Assembly (NCBI GenBank): GCA_937892085.1
Contig: CALAVD010000149.1
Location: 1 to 17,362 of the forward strand
DNA length: 17,362 nt
Direction: 5' to 3'
Source of the DNA: an uncultured Prevotellaceae bacterium
Lineage (GTDB): Bacteria; Bacteroidota; Bacteroidia; Bacteroidales; Muribaculaceae
Shown here: positions 6,990-15,472 of the stretch, one piece after another
How the letters are laid out: each line of letters starts with the position of its first letter
Numbering within the stretch: position 1 is the stretch's first letter
Notes under the pieces: generated by a model
The model's database searches: none
What the model was told of the DNA's origin: nothing
The model's input: only the letters and a program-made list of their open reading frames with translations
Program-made: the position numbers and the translations under genes

Positions 6990-9470
6990 TTAATTTCCCA
7001 TCTGCTGGCCGCCTTGTTGAGTGCTTTGGCCTTGTCCGCCTTGCTTGCTGCCTCCCACCACGTCGTTGTTCTCGATGGTCTTGTCGGTCTGCTTCACGCG
7101 TGCCTTGAGCGAGCCAAATCGGTAGCTGACGGTAAGCCTGAAGCCTCGCATCATAAAGCTGGTCTTGTCCCAGCCAGTGTAGTCGCCCTGGTTAGTGTAG
7201 CTCTTCATCGAGGCGTACTTGCCGTGGAAGAATCGGTCGGCACTCAGGCGCACTGTTAGGCGATCTTCCTTGAGGAACGAGCGTTGCAGGGCAAGGTTGT
7301 AGAACCAGTTGCCATTGTTGTAGCCGTAGAGTCCGTTGATCCCCCCACTCCACTCACCGGCGCTCACGCTGAGCCTGATTTTCCACGGCAGTTGCTGGTT
7401 GAGCTGACCGTAGCAGAATGAGCTCCACCGCTTGTTCTCGAGCCCGAGTTGGTCGCTCTTGTGGCGGTTGTGCGCCACGTTGCCGTTGAACACGAAGCTG
7501 GTCTTGGGGCCTATCGTCCACTGCAAGAATCCGTTCAGACCTATGCTGCGAGTCTTGAGGGTGTTGTCGTAAGTTGACACGAGGATGTCGCCCTCGGCAT
7601 ACTGAATGCCAGTAATCTCGTTGGTGCTGAAAGAGATGAAAGGGCTCACGTTGAAAGTGAGTTTTGAACCAATCTGCATATAGGAGAGCGTGATAGAGTG
7701 GTTGCGCGAACTGCTCAAGTGAGGATTACCGAAGCTGCGGCTGGTGGGTCCCTCGTTGATAGCGGGATTCAGGTAGCTGATGCCAGGACGCTTAATGCTG
7801 GTGCTGTAGTTCACTTTAAGGCTATGTGCCCAGTCAAACTTGTACTCCAGGCTCAGGTCGGGCACCCAGTCGCTGAGGTTGCGGTGGTAATTGTCCTGTG
7901 GAGCCTCAGGGAACTCGGCATTGAGGCGGCTATACTCATAACGCAGTCCCTCGCGTGTGGTCCAGTTTCCCTTGCTGAAGGTGTGGCTCACATAGGCAGC
8001 AGCAACATGTGTTCGGTGGTTGAAGAGCGTGAAGCTGTCCATCTCGGGCACACCCATGAACTCGTAGGTCGCCTCGCTCTTGTTCAAGCGGTTGATGTAC
8101 TTCACGCCAGTCTCAAACTTGTGATACTTGGCAAAGTGGCGCGTCCAGTCAAACTGGAAGGTGTGCTCAGCAAAATTCTCTTTAGAGTCGCTCACCTGTC
8201 CGTTGTAGAGGAACGGGCAGTTCTCCATATCGGTGAAGGTGGAGATAGTCTTGCTGCCATTGTGGTTGGTAGATAGCATGTAGCTCATTGTGAGCACTTC
8301 GCCAGGATGACGCGTCTTGTGCTGATAGTCGAGGCGGCCATGCAGGTCATAGAAATCGCCCTTTGGAGAATGTCCTATGGTGGTGTACTTATACAGGATG
8401 TTGCCGTCACGGTCAGTCATGCTGGCGTTGCTCAAACCGTCGCCACGATAGTCATAATAGAATCCGCCAAACGACATCGACACGAGGTTGGTGGTGTCGG
8501 GTTCCCAGCTGGCACTCAAGTCGCCGTAGTGCACGTTGACCTTGGCACGCGAGTCGTTAAAGCTATATAAAGTGTTGCCAGTGTTAGCGTAGGTGTGCTC
8601 GCCCTCCTGGAAGTTGTGGGCACGGTGGCGGTTCTGGCCGTGGTAGCCGTAGTCGAGCGATGCCACCACCTTGCCAATTTGCGAGGTGACATTGGCGCTG
8701 CCGTTCATACTGCCGGTATTGTCCACACCCAAGCCCAGTGTTCCTGTCACGCCGTTCACCGCTCCATCGCTGCCATCGGCCATGACAATGTTGAGAATGG
8801 CACTTGTGCCCTCGGCATCATATTTTGCTCCCGGGTCGGTAATCACCTCTATCCTCTTGATCATGCTGGCTGGTATCACCTTGAGGATCTCCTTCATGTT
8901 CATTCCGCTCAGGGCAGGCTCAGGATGACCGTTGCGGTAAATCTTAAACGAGGTGGAGCCTTTCACACGTATTTCGTCCTGCCCATCGACGGTGACCATA
9001 GGCACCTTCTTGAGCATGTCGAGCACGTTGTTGGTCTTGCTGTCGGCATCGGCCTGCACATCGTAGGAGAGGCGGTCAATCTCGGTCTTGACGAGCTGGC
9101 GCTGTGTGCTCACCACCACCTCTTTGAGCATGGTCGATGAGGTGGAGAGCACCACAGTCCCCAAATTGGCAACTGGTGCCTTGCTGCTAACCTCAAAAGT
9201 GCGGCTTTCGTCGGTCATTCCCACGAAGCAAATCTTCATGAGATAAGAGCCTGGCTTCGATATTTTGTGGTCCACCTTACCAAAGGCATCGCTCACATCG
9301 CTCGATAGCACCGTGGCGGTGTCGTTGCTGTGATAGATATAGATTGTGGCGAAGGGGACACCCTCTCCCTCGGTATCATTAACTTGGCACTGCACGCTCA
9401 TAGGCTGCTGAGCTAACATCAGCAACGCACAAAGTGCCATAAACACTGTTGCAATAATTTTCTTCATCAT
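6990..9470 (-). CDS. Outer-membrane beta-barrel protein, TonB-receptor-like
   Basis: This 826-residue protein starts with a signal peptide (about 1-20, KKIIATVFMALCALLMLA). A carboxypeptidase-regulatory-like domain follows (about 25-105), then a plug-like region (about 115-230, with LDMLKKVPMVTVDGQDEIRVKG and RIEVITDPGAKYDAEGTSAILNIVM). The rest, to about residue 790, is a long barrel of alternating strands. The tail is rich in Gly and Gln and ends MGN, without the terminal aromatic residue of many barrels; this tail is common in the OMP_b-brl_3 group. I see no clear TonB box, and the ligand cannot be inferred. It lies 91 bases after the GntR gene on the same strand, with no recognisable promoter between them, so co-transcription with the ABC/GntR operon is likely. 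Two adjacent Met codons (9465-9470) are both possible starts. Confidence 0.88.
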   Translation of the reverse strand: MMKKIIATVFMALCALLMLAQQPMSVQCQVNDTEGEGVPFATIYIYHSNDTATVLSSDVSDAFGKVDHKISKPGSYLMKICFVGMTDESRTFEVSSKAPVANLGTVVLSTSSTMLKEVVVSTQRQLVKTEIDRLSYDVQADADSKTNNVLDMLKKVPMVTVDGQDEIRVKGSTSFKIYRNGHPEPALSGMNMKEILKVIPASMIKRIEVITDPGAKYDAEGTSAILNIVMADGSDGAVNGVTGTLGLGVDNTGSMNGSANVTSQIGKVVASLDYGYHGQNRHRAHNFQEGEHTYANTGNTLYSFNDSRAKVNVHYGDLSASWEPDTTNLVSMSFGGFYYDYRGDGLSNASMTDRDGNILYKYTTIGHSPKGDFYDLHGRLDYQHKTRHPGEVLTMSYMLSTNHNGSKTISTFTDMENCPFLYNGQVSDSKENFAEHTFQFDWTRHFAKYHKFETGVKYINRLNKSEATYEFMGVPEMDSFTLFNHRTHVAAAYVSHTFSKGNWTTREGLRYEYSRLNAEFPEAPQDNYHRNLSDWVPDLSLEYKFDWAHSLKVNYSTSIKRPGISYLNPAINEGPTSRSFGNPHLSSSRNHSITLSYMQIGSKLTFNVSPFISFSTNEITGIQYAEGDILVSTYDNTLKTRSIGLNGFLQWTIGPKTSFVFNGNVAHNRHKSDQLGLENKRWSSFCYGQLNQQLPWKIRLSVSAGEWSGGINGLYGYNNGNWFYNLALQRSFLKEDRLTVRLSADRFFHGKYASMKSYTNQGDYTGWDKTSFMMRGFRLTVSYRFGSLKARVKQTDKTIENNDVVGGSKQGGQGQSTQQGGQQMGN

Positions 9471-9561
9471 ACTTCTTACTTTTATTTGCTGTTTTTATCC
9501 ATTAGACGCAAAAGCGCCTCCATTTGCTGCATAAATTTTTATAAAAAAACGAAAAACAATG

Positions 9562-9924
9562 TTAGCGTTTGAGAAAATCTTGATACATTTCCTGGAGTTC
9601 GACAGGTGTGATGCCCACTGCCTTAAGTTGCCCCAGGAAATACTCCATCTCGCCACGCATGAGTTGATCACGGCGCATGGCAACGATTTTCTCCTTGGCA
9701 TCGGGGCTCACGTAGTAACCCAGCCCGCGCTTGGTGTAGATCACACCATTCTGCTGCAAGTATTCATAGGTTCGTGCCACGGTGTTGGCGTTCACCTCAA
9801 TCTCTGCTGCCAGTTCCCGCACGCTCGAGATCTTGCCCTCTGGGGCGAGTTCCCCCGAGAGAATGCGGTTGCCAATGCGGTCGGCGATTTGCAGATAAAT
9901 TGCTCTGTTATCTTTGAAGTTCAT
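9562..9924 (-). CDS. GntR-family transcriptional regulator, YtrA subfamily
   Basis: This 120-residue protein has an N-terminal GntR winged helix-turn-helix (about residues 8-72; YLQIADRIGNRILSGEL, then SSVRELAAEIEVNANTVART and GLGYYV). It has only a short helical C-terminus of about 45 residues, which is the YtrA type: such proteins lack a large ligand domain and usually control a neighbouring ABC exporter. The gene is three bases downstream of the permease gene and is therefore part of its operon, as the third gene instead of the more usual first. The 26-base palindrome at 11666-11691, next to the operon promoter, is its likely binding site, which would make the operon autoregulated. The inducing signal is unknown; antimicrobial or envelope stress is typical of the subfamily. 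Confidence 0.92.
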   Translation of the reverse strand: MNFKDNRAIYLQIADRIGNRILSGELAPEGKISSVRELAAEIEVNANTVARTYEYLQQNGVIYTKRGLGYYVSPDAKEKIVAMRRDQLMRGEMEYFLGQLKAVGITPVELQEMYQDFLKR

Positions 9925-9927
9925 AAT

Positions 9928-10788
9928 TTATTTCCACCATTTTAATGAAACAACATCTTTGCGCTTAAATAGTATCCACGACAGAGCGAATGCCCCAACA
10001 GCGAGCACAGGAGAGATTGCACACGACAACTTAAAGAAACCACCAGATTTCATAAAATCACGAAACCATTGACCAAAAACGTGTGGTTCGGCGCACACAT
10101 TAATTAGCACAATTAATATTATTAAAAGAGTACTTTGAGCAGCAAAGATTGTGACAAAAGTCTTGAGTAGCGACAGTCGAGGCCACACGACACTGCCGAG
10201 AAAATACATTGCGGCATTGGCGATTGTGCCAATAAACAAGCTCATGCCCACCCAGAACACAAAAGAGTTAGAGGAAGAGCCGTCGGCCATGAAGGTGAAG
10301 GTCTTGACATTAGCAAAGTTGATGGAACCAGGCACGACAAAATTTTTGGTCTCAAATGGTTTCAGCACAGCTATGCGAGTGAGGTCGGCAAGTTGTGTGC
10401 AAGCAAAGAACAACACAAACATCGCCACCACATAGATTAGGAGGTTCACAACAAACTTCTCAAGTGACGACGACGGCGACATCATGAGACTGGTGCGACC
10501 AGCTTTGGTAGTCATGCTCTTGAAAGCCATCGACGAGATGGCACAAACAACAAATGAAAGAAGCATAAACACAACTGAATACGGAATATTTGTTGACATC
10601 ACGATTGCGTTTTCAGCGGGAGTTCCTGTTGTCAGGTTACCCAAAATCATGATGATTGCCAACATTGCATAGATGCCAATTACTGAGAACAGGATAGTGC
10701 GACGGTTTTCCACTACTTCTTTGCGCAAGGTAGCCACAAAACGGCTCCAGTTGAAAGTTTGACTGACGGTATTCATAGTTTTAATCAT
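9928..10788 (-). CDS. ABC-2-type transporter permease subunit
   Basis: This 286-residue integral membrane protein has six predicted helices (about 32-50, 69-88, 112-131, 176-198, 211-232 and 254-274) and a short cytoplasmic N-terminus. The long loop between helices three and four (132-175) would face the periplasm. It is the membrane half of the transporter whose ATPase is encoded just upstream: the two genes overlap by four bases (TCAT on the plus strand at 10785-10788), which couples their translation. The substrate cannot be read from the sequence; YtrA-linked ABC systems are usually exporters. A second Met at residue 5 is an alternative start, but the overlap favours the first. Confidence 0.85.
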   Translation of the reverse strand: MIKTMNTVSQTFNWSRFVATLRKEVVENRRTILFSVIGIYAMLAIIMILGNLTTGTPAENAIVMSTNIPYSVVFMLLSFVVCAISSMAFKSMTTKAGRTSLMMSPSSSLEKFVVNLLIYVVAMFVLFFACTQLADLTRIAVLKPFETKNFVVPGSINFANVKTFTFMADGSSSNSFVFWVGMSLFIGTIANAAMYFLGSVVWPRLSLLKTFVTIFAAQSTLLIILIVLINVCAEPHVFGQWFRDFMKSGGFFKLSCAISPVLAVGAFALSWILFKRKDVVSLKWWK

Positions 10789-11627
10789 TTTGAGGCGTTA
10801 AACAATTGGTTAATAGCATCGGGATTTTGAAGAGTAGCGTTGAAAAGCATCTCCAGGTCAACGGCTGTCTCTTCACCAGACTCGGCAGGAACGACAACGA
10901 GCGCTCCCATCACACTGGGTTGGACAAAAAGTGGCTGGTCACCTTCGCGCATGGGGCGGAACGCCAAGCGACCCGTCACCTCCGCAATGGAAGCATTGAG
11001 CAGCACTTTGCTCTGCTCGATGATAGTTACATGGTCAAGAATCTCGCTGATGTCACGCACCTGGTGAGTGGAGATGAGCATCATCTTGTCGTCGGTCATG
11101 CCGGTAGTCACAAGTTTGCGAAACTGGCTCTTGCTCGGGATGTCGAGACCATTGGTGGGCTCATCCATGATGAGCACTCTGGTGTTTGTGGCAAAAGCAA
11201 ATGCTATAAACACTTTCTTCTTTTGGCCCATCGACAGTGAGTGAAGCTTCACATCCATGTCGCCTCCCATATCAAAAATGTCGAGGTAGCGCTTTAGGTC
11301 GTCGCTCGAGAAATTTGGATAAAACGGTGCGTTTATGCTCACATAGCTCTTCAAAGTGAGATGAGGCAATTCTATCTCCTCGGGCACCAGGAAGATGTCG
11401 CCGATGGTCTTGGGCAACCGCTCACGCACGTTCACGCCGTCGAGAGTCACCTCACCGCTCCCGGGTGTGAGCAACCCCGTCATCAAATTAATGAGTGTGG
11501 ACTTGCCGGCTCCGTTTTTTCCTACCAGGCCATAAACATTGCCAGCATTCAATTCAAACGACAGCTCATGGAACAAATCTCCAAAGCGCTTGTTGTAGCT
11601 AAAGGTTAAATTGTTGATTGATAACAT
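10785..11627 (-). CDS. ABC transporter ATP-binding protein
   Basis: This 280-residue protein is a single nucleotide-binding domain with all motifs: Walker A GKNGAGKST at residues 36-44, a slightly divergent signature SLSMGQ at 130-135 (LSMGQ in place of LSGGQ), Walker B RVLIMDEPTNGLD at 150-162, and the switch histidine H188 in STHQ. About 80 C-terminal residues lie beyond the core and have no recognised function. It is the first gene of the leftward operon with the permease and GntR genes, consistent with an ATP-driven exporter. Its ATG at 11625-11627 lies 38 bases from the palindromic operator. The single ATPase would act as a homodimer or pair with two permease copies. Confidence 0.93.
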   Translation of the reverse strand: MLSINNLTFSYNKRFGDLFHELSFELNAGNVYGLVGKNGAGKSTLINLMTGLLTPGSGEVTLDGVNVRERLPKTIGDIFLVPEEIELPHLTLKSYVSINAPFYPNFSSDDLKRYLDIFDMGGDMDVKLHSLSMGQKKKVFIAFAFATNTRVLIMDEPTNGLDIPSKSQFRKLVTTGMTDDKMMLISTHQVRDISEILDHVTIIEQSKVLLNASIAEVTGRLAFRPMREGDQPLFVQPSVMGALVVVPAESGEETAVDLEMLFNATLQNPDAINQLFNASK

Positions 11628-11665
11628 AATATTGTATTTTTGAATTATTAATTATACCACTGAAT

Positions 11666-11691
11666 TAGTGTACTACTTAACTAATACACTA
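11666..11691. promoter_or_regulatory. Palindromic operator, probable GntR/YtrA binding site
   Basis: The 26 bases have half-sites TAGTGTA (11666-11672) and TACACTA (11685-11691), with further symmetric TA and TTAA steps between them. Twenty-two of 26 positions match the reverse complement. GTGTA...TACAC palindromes are typical of YtrA-type regulators. The site begins right after the -7 box on the minus strand and covers the predicted transcript start, so binding would block the promoter. Confidence 0.8.
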
Positions 11692-11699
11692 CAAAGGTA
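11692..11699 (-). promoter_or_regulatory. -7 box of the ABC/GntR operon
   Basis: On the minus strand this reads TACCTTTG, a match to TAnnTTTG. A TTG upstream is only about 14 bases away, shorter than the usual 19-21, so the -33 element is weak or absent. The predicted start falls inside the operator at 11666-11691. Confidence 0.6.
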
Positions 11700-12247
11700 T
11701 AACACTTTTGTCACAACATCTAAATTTCTTAACATTTTTTAAGAGGTCTCTTATTCAACGTATCTGCTGTGAGCGATGTCACTTTTATCAAACAAAAACA
11801 ACAAATAAAAACAAAGACAACAATCTTTTTGCGACTGAACCGAAAAACCTCCATAATGCAGAATGGCGTTAGGTGCTCACACGCTGCAAAGCCCCGGGTG
11901 GGGAGATAATCTCACAAAGTTGCGAGCGTAGCTCGTCGCAAAGCCTGCTTCGCAGGAATTTATTTATACCGCGCTTGCGCGGCTTTGCGACACCGGTAGG
12001 TGCGACTTTGCGAGAGTCCCCCAGAATCAATGCACGATGGCGTTTTCATCCGTTTTTCATCAAACAAAGACAACAAAAATGCGATTAAGATTCTGTGCTA
12101 ATTTCCAAATTTTGCGTGGAAAAATAGGACATTTTAACAAAAGAGCAATAGAAAAACTAATAAGTAAAAACAATAAATCAAATAATCTTCCCTCTTTCAC
12201 ACTAAAATCACTATTTTTTCAGTTATTATATAAATAAGTATATAGAA
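11700..12247. other. Gene-free stretch of about 550 bases
   Basis: Between the ABC-operon promoter and the membrane-protein gene I see no convincing gene. Short open frames here run through the repeat and resemble no known protein. The stretch holds A-rich sequence (11780-11830), the hairpin-rich repeat (11921-12013) framed by 16-base direct repeats, and A+T-rich sequence up to 12247 without a clear TAnnTTTG promoter for the downstream gene. Confidence 0.6.
11855..12044. repeat. Hairpin-rich dispersed repeat with flanking direct repeats
   Basis: The core is a run of short hairpins: GAGC/GCTC (11924-11934), CCTGC-TTC-GCAGG (11944-11956), CCGCGC-TT-GCGCGG (11969-11982) and CACC-GGTA-GGTG (11991-12002). 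Around the middle two, TCGCAAAGCC (11936-11945) and GGCTTTGCGA (11981-11990) form a 10-base perfect inverted repeat. Positions 11969-12013 match 14-58 at 36 of 45 bases. The whole is bracketed by AATGCAGAATGGCGTT (11855-11870) and AATGCACGATGGCGTT (12029-12044), identical at 14 of 16 bases. It encodes no transposase and resembles a small non-autonomous or REP-like element. Confidence 0.6.
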
Positions 12248-12928
12248 ATGAAACCTATCACTAACATATTACTCGTTCTTGCGCTGGTATTTTACGTGTT
12301 CCTGCCTTTATTTGAAATCACTCACATGGGCAGCATCAGCGGCATGGACTTCTCGGCGAGTCTGCTCACCTACAAGCAGGCGCGATTCACTGCATTTGCC
12401 CTCACGCCTTTCATCACGCTTTTTTTAGCAATCGGCTTCAACTGTCTGCGCAGCCGCTGGTGGGGCATTATCGATGCTATCCTTATTCTGCTGGCTATAT
12501 TTTTCTTTGTCAGCGTGTTGACTAAATTTCAAGGTCTCCCCTTGGTGCACAACCCCGAAGTGGCTGCCGACACCGAGTTCAGCGAAGGCATGCCAATCGA
12601 TGGCCTGCGGTCAGGTTTCTATCTAAGCTCCACGTTTACCATCCTCGCCTTTATCTCGGCACTGGTGTCGCTCATGCCGTTTGAGTTCAACAGGCGCATA
12701 GAGGAAGGCATCGACAAGCGTTTCGAGTCGAGCAAGAGACAGATTGGCAAGGTGGGACACACCATTCACGGCGAGTTTCACAAGATTGGCAGGAAATCTA
12801 AGGAGAATGTAGAACAACAGCCTCAAGAGCAGCCTCCCCTTCGCGAGGCAGCGGCGGACAACAACTCACGCTTCAAACCCGAAGAAGTCAGCGAAGACGA
12901 GAAATACCGAGACTATATGCCGAAATAG
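12248..12928 (+). CDS. Unrecognised four-helix membrane protein
   Basis: This 226-residue protein belongs to no family I recognise. Four hydrophobic helices are visible at about 5-21, 49-66, 73-91 and 124-143. An outer loop of some 30 residues lies between helices three and four (DTEFSEGMPIDGLRSG). The C-terminal 80 residues are hydrophilic and charged, with a Gln/Glu/Pro-rich stretch near 188-200 and an acidic end, likely cytoplasmic. Positive residues after helix four (NRR, DKR) support that orientation. The ATG follows an A+T-rich leader; no clear promoter was found. The gene converges with the antiporter gene, so the neighbourhood gives no functional clue. Its length, good codon use and membrane pattern make it a real gene. 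Confidence 0.75.
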   Translation: MKPITNILLVLALVFYVFLPLFEITHMGSISGMDFSASLLTYKQARFTAFALTPFITLFLAIGFNCLRSRWWGIIDAILILLAIFFFVSVLTKFQGLPLVHNPEVAADTEFSEGMPIDGLRSGFYLSSTFTILAFISALVSLMPFEFNRRIEEGIDKRFESSKRQIGKVGHTIHGEFHKIGRKSKENVEQQPQEQPPLREAAADNNSRFKPEEVSEDEKYRDYMPK

Positions 12929-12988
12929 TTCACAGGTCATAGTTCACAGTTTAGAGTTTTTATAGAAAATCTATATTGTCTATAGAAC
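12929..12988. repeat. Degenerate intergenic repeats
   Basis: TTCACAGGTCATAGTTCACA lies right after the stop codon, and 12961-12988 contains TAGAAAATCTA plus CTATATTGTCTATAG. The block shares TAGAAAATCTA with 16408-16418 and follows the same order: a CACA-type tract, then a TAGA/TCTA tract. No strong terminator stem was found between these convergent genes. Confidence 0.45.
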
Positions 12989-13019
12989 TAAGCACCCAAA
13001 AACCAATAAACTAAAAATC

Positions 13020-15263
13020 TTATTTCAGCTTCTTCATCAGTTCTTTGTCACCCACAATCCATAGCACATCGCCTGCCTCAAACTCGATATCGGGTGTAGG
13101 CGACAAGAAGTTGTCATCGCCCCGCTCAACCGACACAAGCAACGATTTGTAGTCTTCTCTGAGGCGAGCACCGGCAAGTTTCTTGCCTATCAGTGGCGAT
13201 GTCTCGGAAATTGCGAAGTGTGTGAACTGCACATCGGCCGATGTGGCATCATTCACAGTGCCCTTGTCTTCAAGTAATGGCAAGAGTGTCTGTATCTGAT
13301 CGTCGGTGCCTATCACACCTATCTGGTCGCCGGGGAAGATGCGCATGTTGCCCGTGGGAATGGGATAACGCACAGAGTTTCGCTGAATGGCAACAACATT
13401 CACCCCATATTTCCGCCTCAGGTCAGCATTCTTGAGGCGCTCTCCCACAAAGGGACAGCCATAGCCCACAGTCATGAAGGCGAGGTGCATGTCGCTCACA
13501 AGATTATTCTCTTTGCCGGTGCGGCGATTCTCCCGTTCATTGACATTGCTGATGAAGCGCTTCTCAACACTGTCAAGCTGCTTGCGCGCCATTGGTGCAA
13601 GCAACAACAGCAGCACCACTATATAAACCAGCGCCACTAACACTGAAGTTACACTGGGATAGAAACCCGACAGCAACAACGTCACAAGCCCCACCGTGAG
13701 CATACCTCCCACAATCATCATCACCACGCGAGGCATCACCACCAACCCGCCGGCATCAGCGGCAAGCAGTGTCTTTCGCTCCTTGCGGGTAATCTTGGGA
13801 TTGATAATTGCATAAAAGAATGGTGAGAGCACCAGCAACGACCCCACCACGCTGGTAAGCAATGCAAGGTTGTGGCTCATCATGGGTTCAAGAAGCTTCA
13901 CCACAAGAGGTATTAGATAGGTGCGCAACATGAAGGTTGCCGCCACTATCACCACCGAGTAGAGTACAAGACGAGTGGCGTGACGCTTGACAATGCTCAC
14001 CCACATATTGCGGTGCGACGGCTTCACATCGGCATTAGCTGTCTTGCTGTATCCATCGAGCAGCGCGTTCCACTTCTTGGGCAAGTGCTTCTCCACAAAA
14101 TTATAACAGGGCAGCGAACTCTTGATGAAGAATGGAGTGGTAAACGTAGTAATCACACTCACTGTCACAATGATGGGATAAATGCTCGCGTCAAGCACAC
14201 CAAGCGTAGTGCCTAAGGTGGCGATAATGAAAGAGAACTCACCAATCTGCGTGAGGCTGAAACCGCTTTCCATGGCAATCTTGAGAGGCTGACCAGTAGC
14301 GAGCATGCCACTTGTGCCAAATATTATCATCCCCACTATCACCACCACCGAGAGAAGAGTGATGATACCGGCATACTGCACTATCACTTGCGGATTGACC
14401 ATCATACCCACCGAGATAAAAAACACCGCACCAAAGAGGTCTTTCACCGGATTGACGATGCGTTCTATGCGCTCAGCATCGGGGGTGCCGGCAAGTATCG
14501 AGCCCATCACAAAGGCACCAAGTGCCAGCGAGAAACCGCTCGCCACCGAGAATATCGCCATCAGGAAGCACAGCCCCATGGCGATGATAAGCATCATCTC
14601 GTCGCTGATGATGTGCCTGAACTTGCGGAACATGGTGGGTATCAAAAACAATCCCACCACAAACCAAATGATGAGGAAGAATGCTAACTTAAGGATGCTC
14701 TTGACCATCTCGCCGCCTGCCACCGTCTCGTCAATGGCTATAGATGAAAGTATCACCATCATCACAACTGCGAAGAGGTCCTCAACTATGAGCACAGCAA
14801 ACACCCCGGGCACAAACTTGCGGTGACGCATATTCAGGTCGGTGAGCGCCTTGAGGATTATGGTCGTTGACGACATTGACAACATGGCACCAAGGAAGAT
14901 GCTGTTGACCGACGTGAACCCCATGCTCTTGCCAATAACAAAGCCCGTGCTCATCATTCCCAGCACTATTATCAGGGCGGTAGAAATTGCCGACCCACCA
15001 GCATTGATGAGTTTCTTGAAGCTGAATTCCAGTCCTAACGAGAACAGCAGCACAATGATGCCTAACTGCGCCCAGAACTCGATATTCGCCTCATTGCCCA
15101 CCGACGGGGAATAGGCGAAATGAGGACTGGCGATGAAGCCGGCAACGATATATCCCAGCACCACCGGCTGCTTGAGGAGTTTAAAGATGATGGTCGCGGC
15201 GGCGCCAAGCGTCAGTATCAACGCCAGGTCGGTAATCAGTGATTGTATTTGGAGTTCTTCCAT
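13020..15263 (-). CDS. CPA2-family cation:proton antiporter with two RCK_C domains
   Basis: This 747-residue inner-membrane transporter probably exchanges K+ or Na+ for protons. Residues 1 to about 390 form the Na_H_exchanger domain with many helices, including the VLGYIVAGF and LFSLGLEF segments of KefB/KefC relatives and an E161-D162 pair in an LIVEDLFAV helix, a region that carries key acidic residues in this family. About 430-590 adds further membrane segments. Two soluble TrkA_C/RCK_C-like modules follow (about 598-665, with GERLKNADLRRKYGVNVVAI; and about 680-747, with GKKLAGARLREDYKSLLVSV). An NAD-binding RCK_N domain is absent, so it differs from KefB/KefC in regulation. Similar proteins are common in Bacteroidota. 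It stands alone, divergent from folD, with its own promoter at 15294-15324. Ion preference cannot be decided from the sequence. Confidence 0.9.
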   Translation of the reverse strand: MEELQIQSLITDLALILTLGAAATIIFKLLKQPVVLGYIVAGFIASPHFAYSPSVGNEANIEFWAQLGIIVLLFSLGLEFSFKKLINAGGSAISTALIIVLGMMSTGFVIGKSMGFTSVNSIFLGAMLSMSSTTIILKALTDLNMRHRKFVPGVFAVLIVEDLFAVVMMVILSSIAIDETVAGGEMVKSILKLAFFLIIWFVVGLFLIPTMFRKFRHIISDEMMLIIAMGLCFLMAIFSVASGFSLALGAFVMGSILAGTPDAERIERIVNPVKDLFGAVFFISVGMMVNPQVIVQYAGIITLLSVVVIVGMIIFGTSGMLATGQPLKIAMESGFSLTQIGEFSFIIATLGTTLGVLDASIYPIIVTVSVITTFTTPFFIKSSLPCYNFVEKHLPKKWNALLDGYSKTANADVKPSHRNMWVSIVKRHATRLVLYSVVIVAATFMLRTYLIPLVVKLLEPMMSHNLALLTSVVGSLLVLSPFFYAIINPKITRKERKTLLAADAGGLVVMPRVVMMIVGGMLTVGLVTLLLSGFYPSVTSVLVALVYIVVLLLLLAPMARKQLDSVEKRFISNVNERENRRTGKENNLVSDMHLAFMTVGYGCPFVGERLKNADLRRKYGVNVVAIQRNSVRYPIPTGNMRIFPGDQIGVIGTDDQIQTLLPLLEDKGTVNDATSADVQFTHFAISETSPLIGKKLAGARLREDYKSLLVSVERGDDNFLSPTPDIEFEAGDVLWIVGDKELMKKLK

Positions 15264-15293
15264 TGTGAAGTTGGTTCATTATTATTTAAGCGA

Positions 15294-15324
15294 CAAAAAT
15301 AGTGCTTTTTTTTATAATATCCAA
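15294..15324 (-). promoter_or_regulatory. Promoter of the antiporter gene
   Basis: On the minus strand, TATTTTTG (15294-15301) is preceded at exactly 20 bases by TTG (15322-15324), a full Bacteroidota promoter. Transcription would start near 15287, giving a leader of about 24 bases. Confidence 0.75.
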
Positions 15325-15416
15325 TTTGTAATTAATTTATAGACCCCCCTTTTATGTTTTGGGCTGACTATTTAGCGTCAATGCAACTGCAAAAGTGCGT
15401 TAAAAGTGAGTGGTTG

Positions 15417-15449
15417 TTGTGGCTGATATATGAATTTTACGTAATTTTG
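15417..15449 (+). promoter_or_regulatory. Promoter of folD
   Basis: TAATTTTG at 15442-15449 matches the -7 box and is followed by CACATT. A TTG at 15417-15419 lies 22 bases upstream, slightly longer than usual. The predicted start is near 15457, about 16 bases before the ATG at 15473. Confidence 0.65.
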
Positions 15450-15472
15450 CACATTAATAAAAAAACTACTAT

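Noticed and set aside
11873..12088. 71-residue open frame in the hairpin repeat
   Set aside because: Its sequence follows the hairpin arms and has no protein-like pattern; similar frames are by-products of the repeat.
12037..12237. 66-residue open frame before the membrane-protein gene
   Set aside because: It is a lysine/asparagine-rich translation of A+T-rich spacer with no promoter or recognisable domain.
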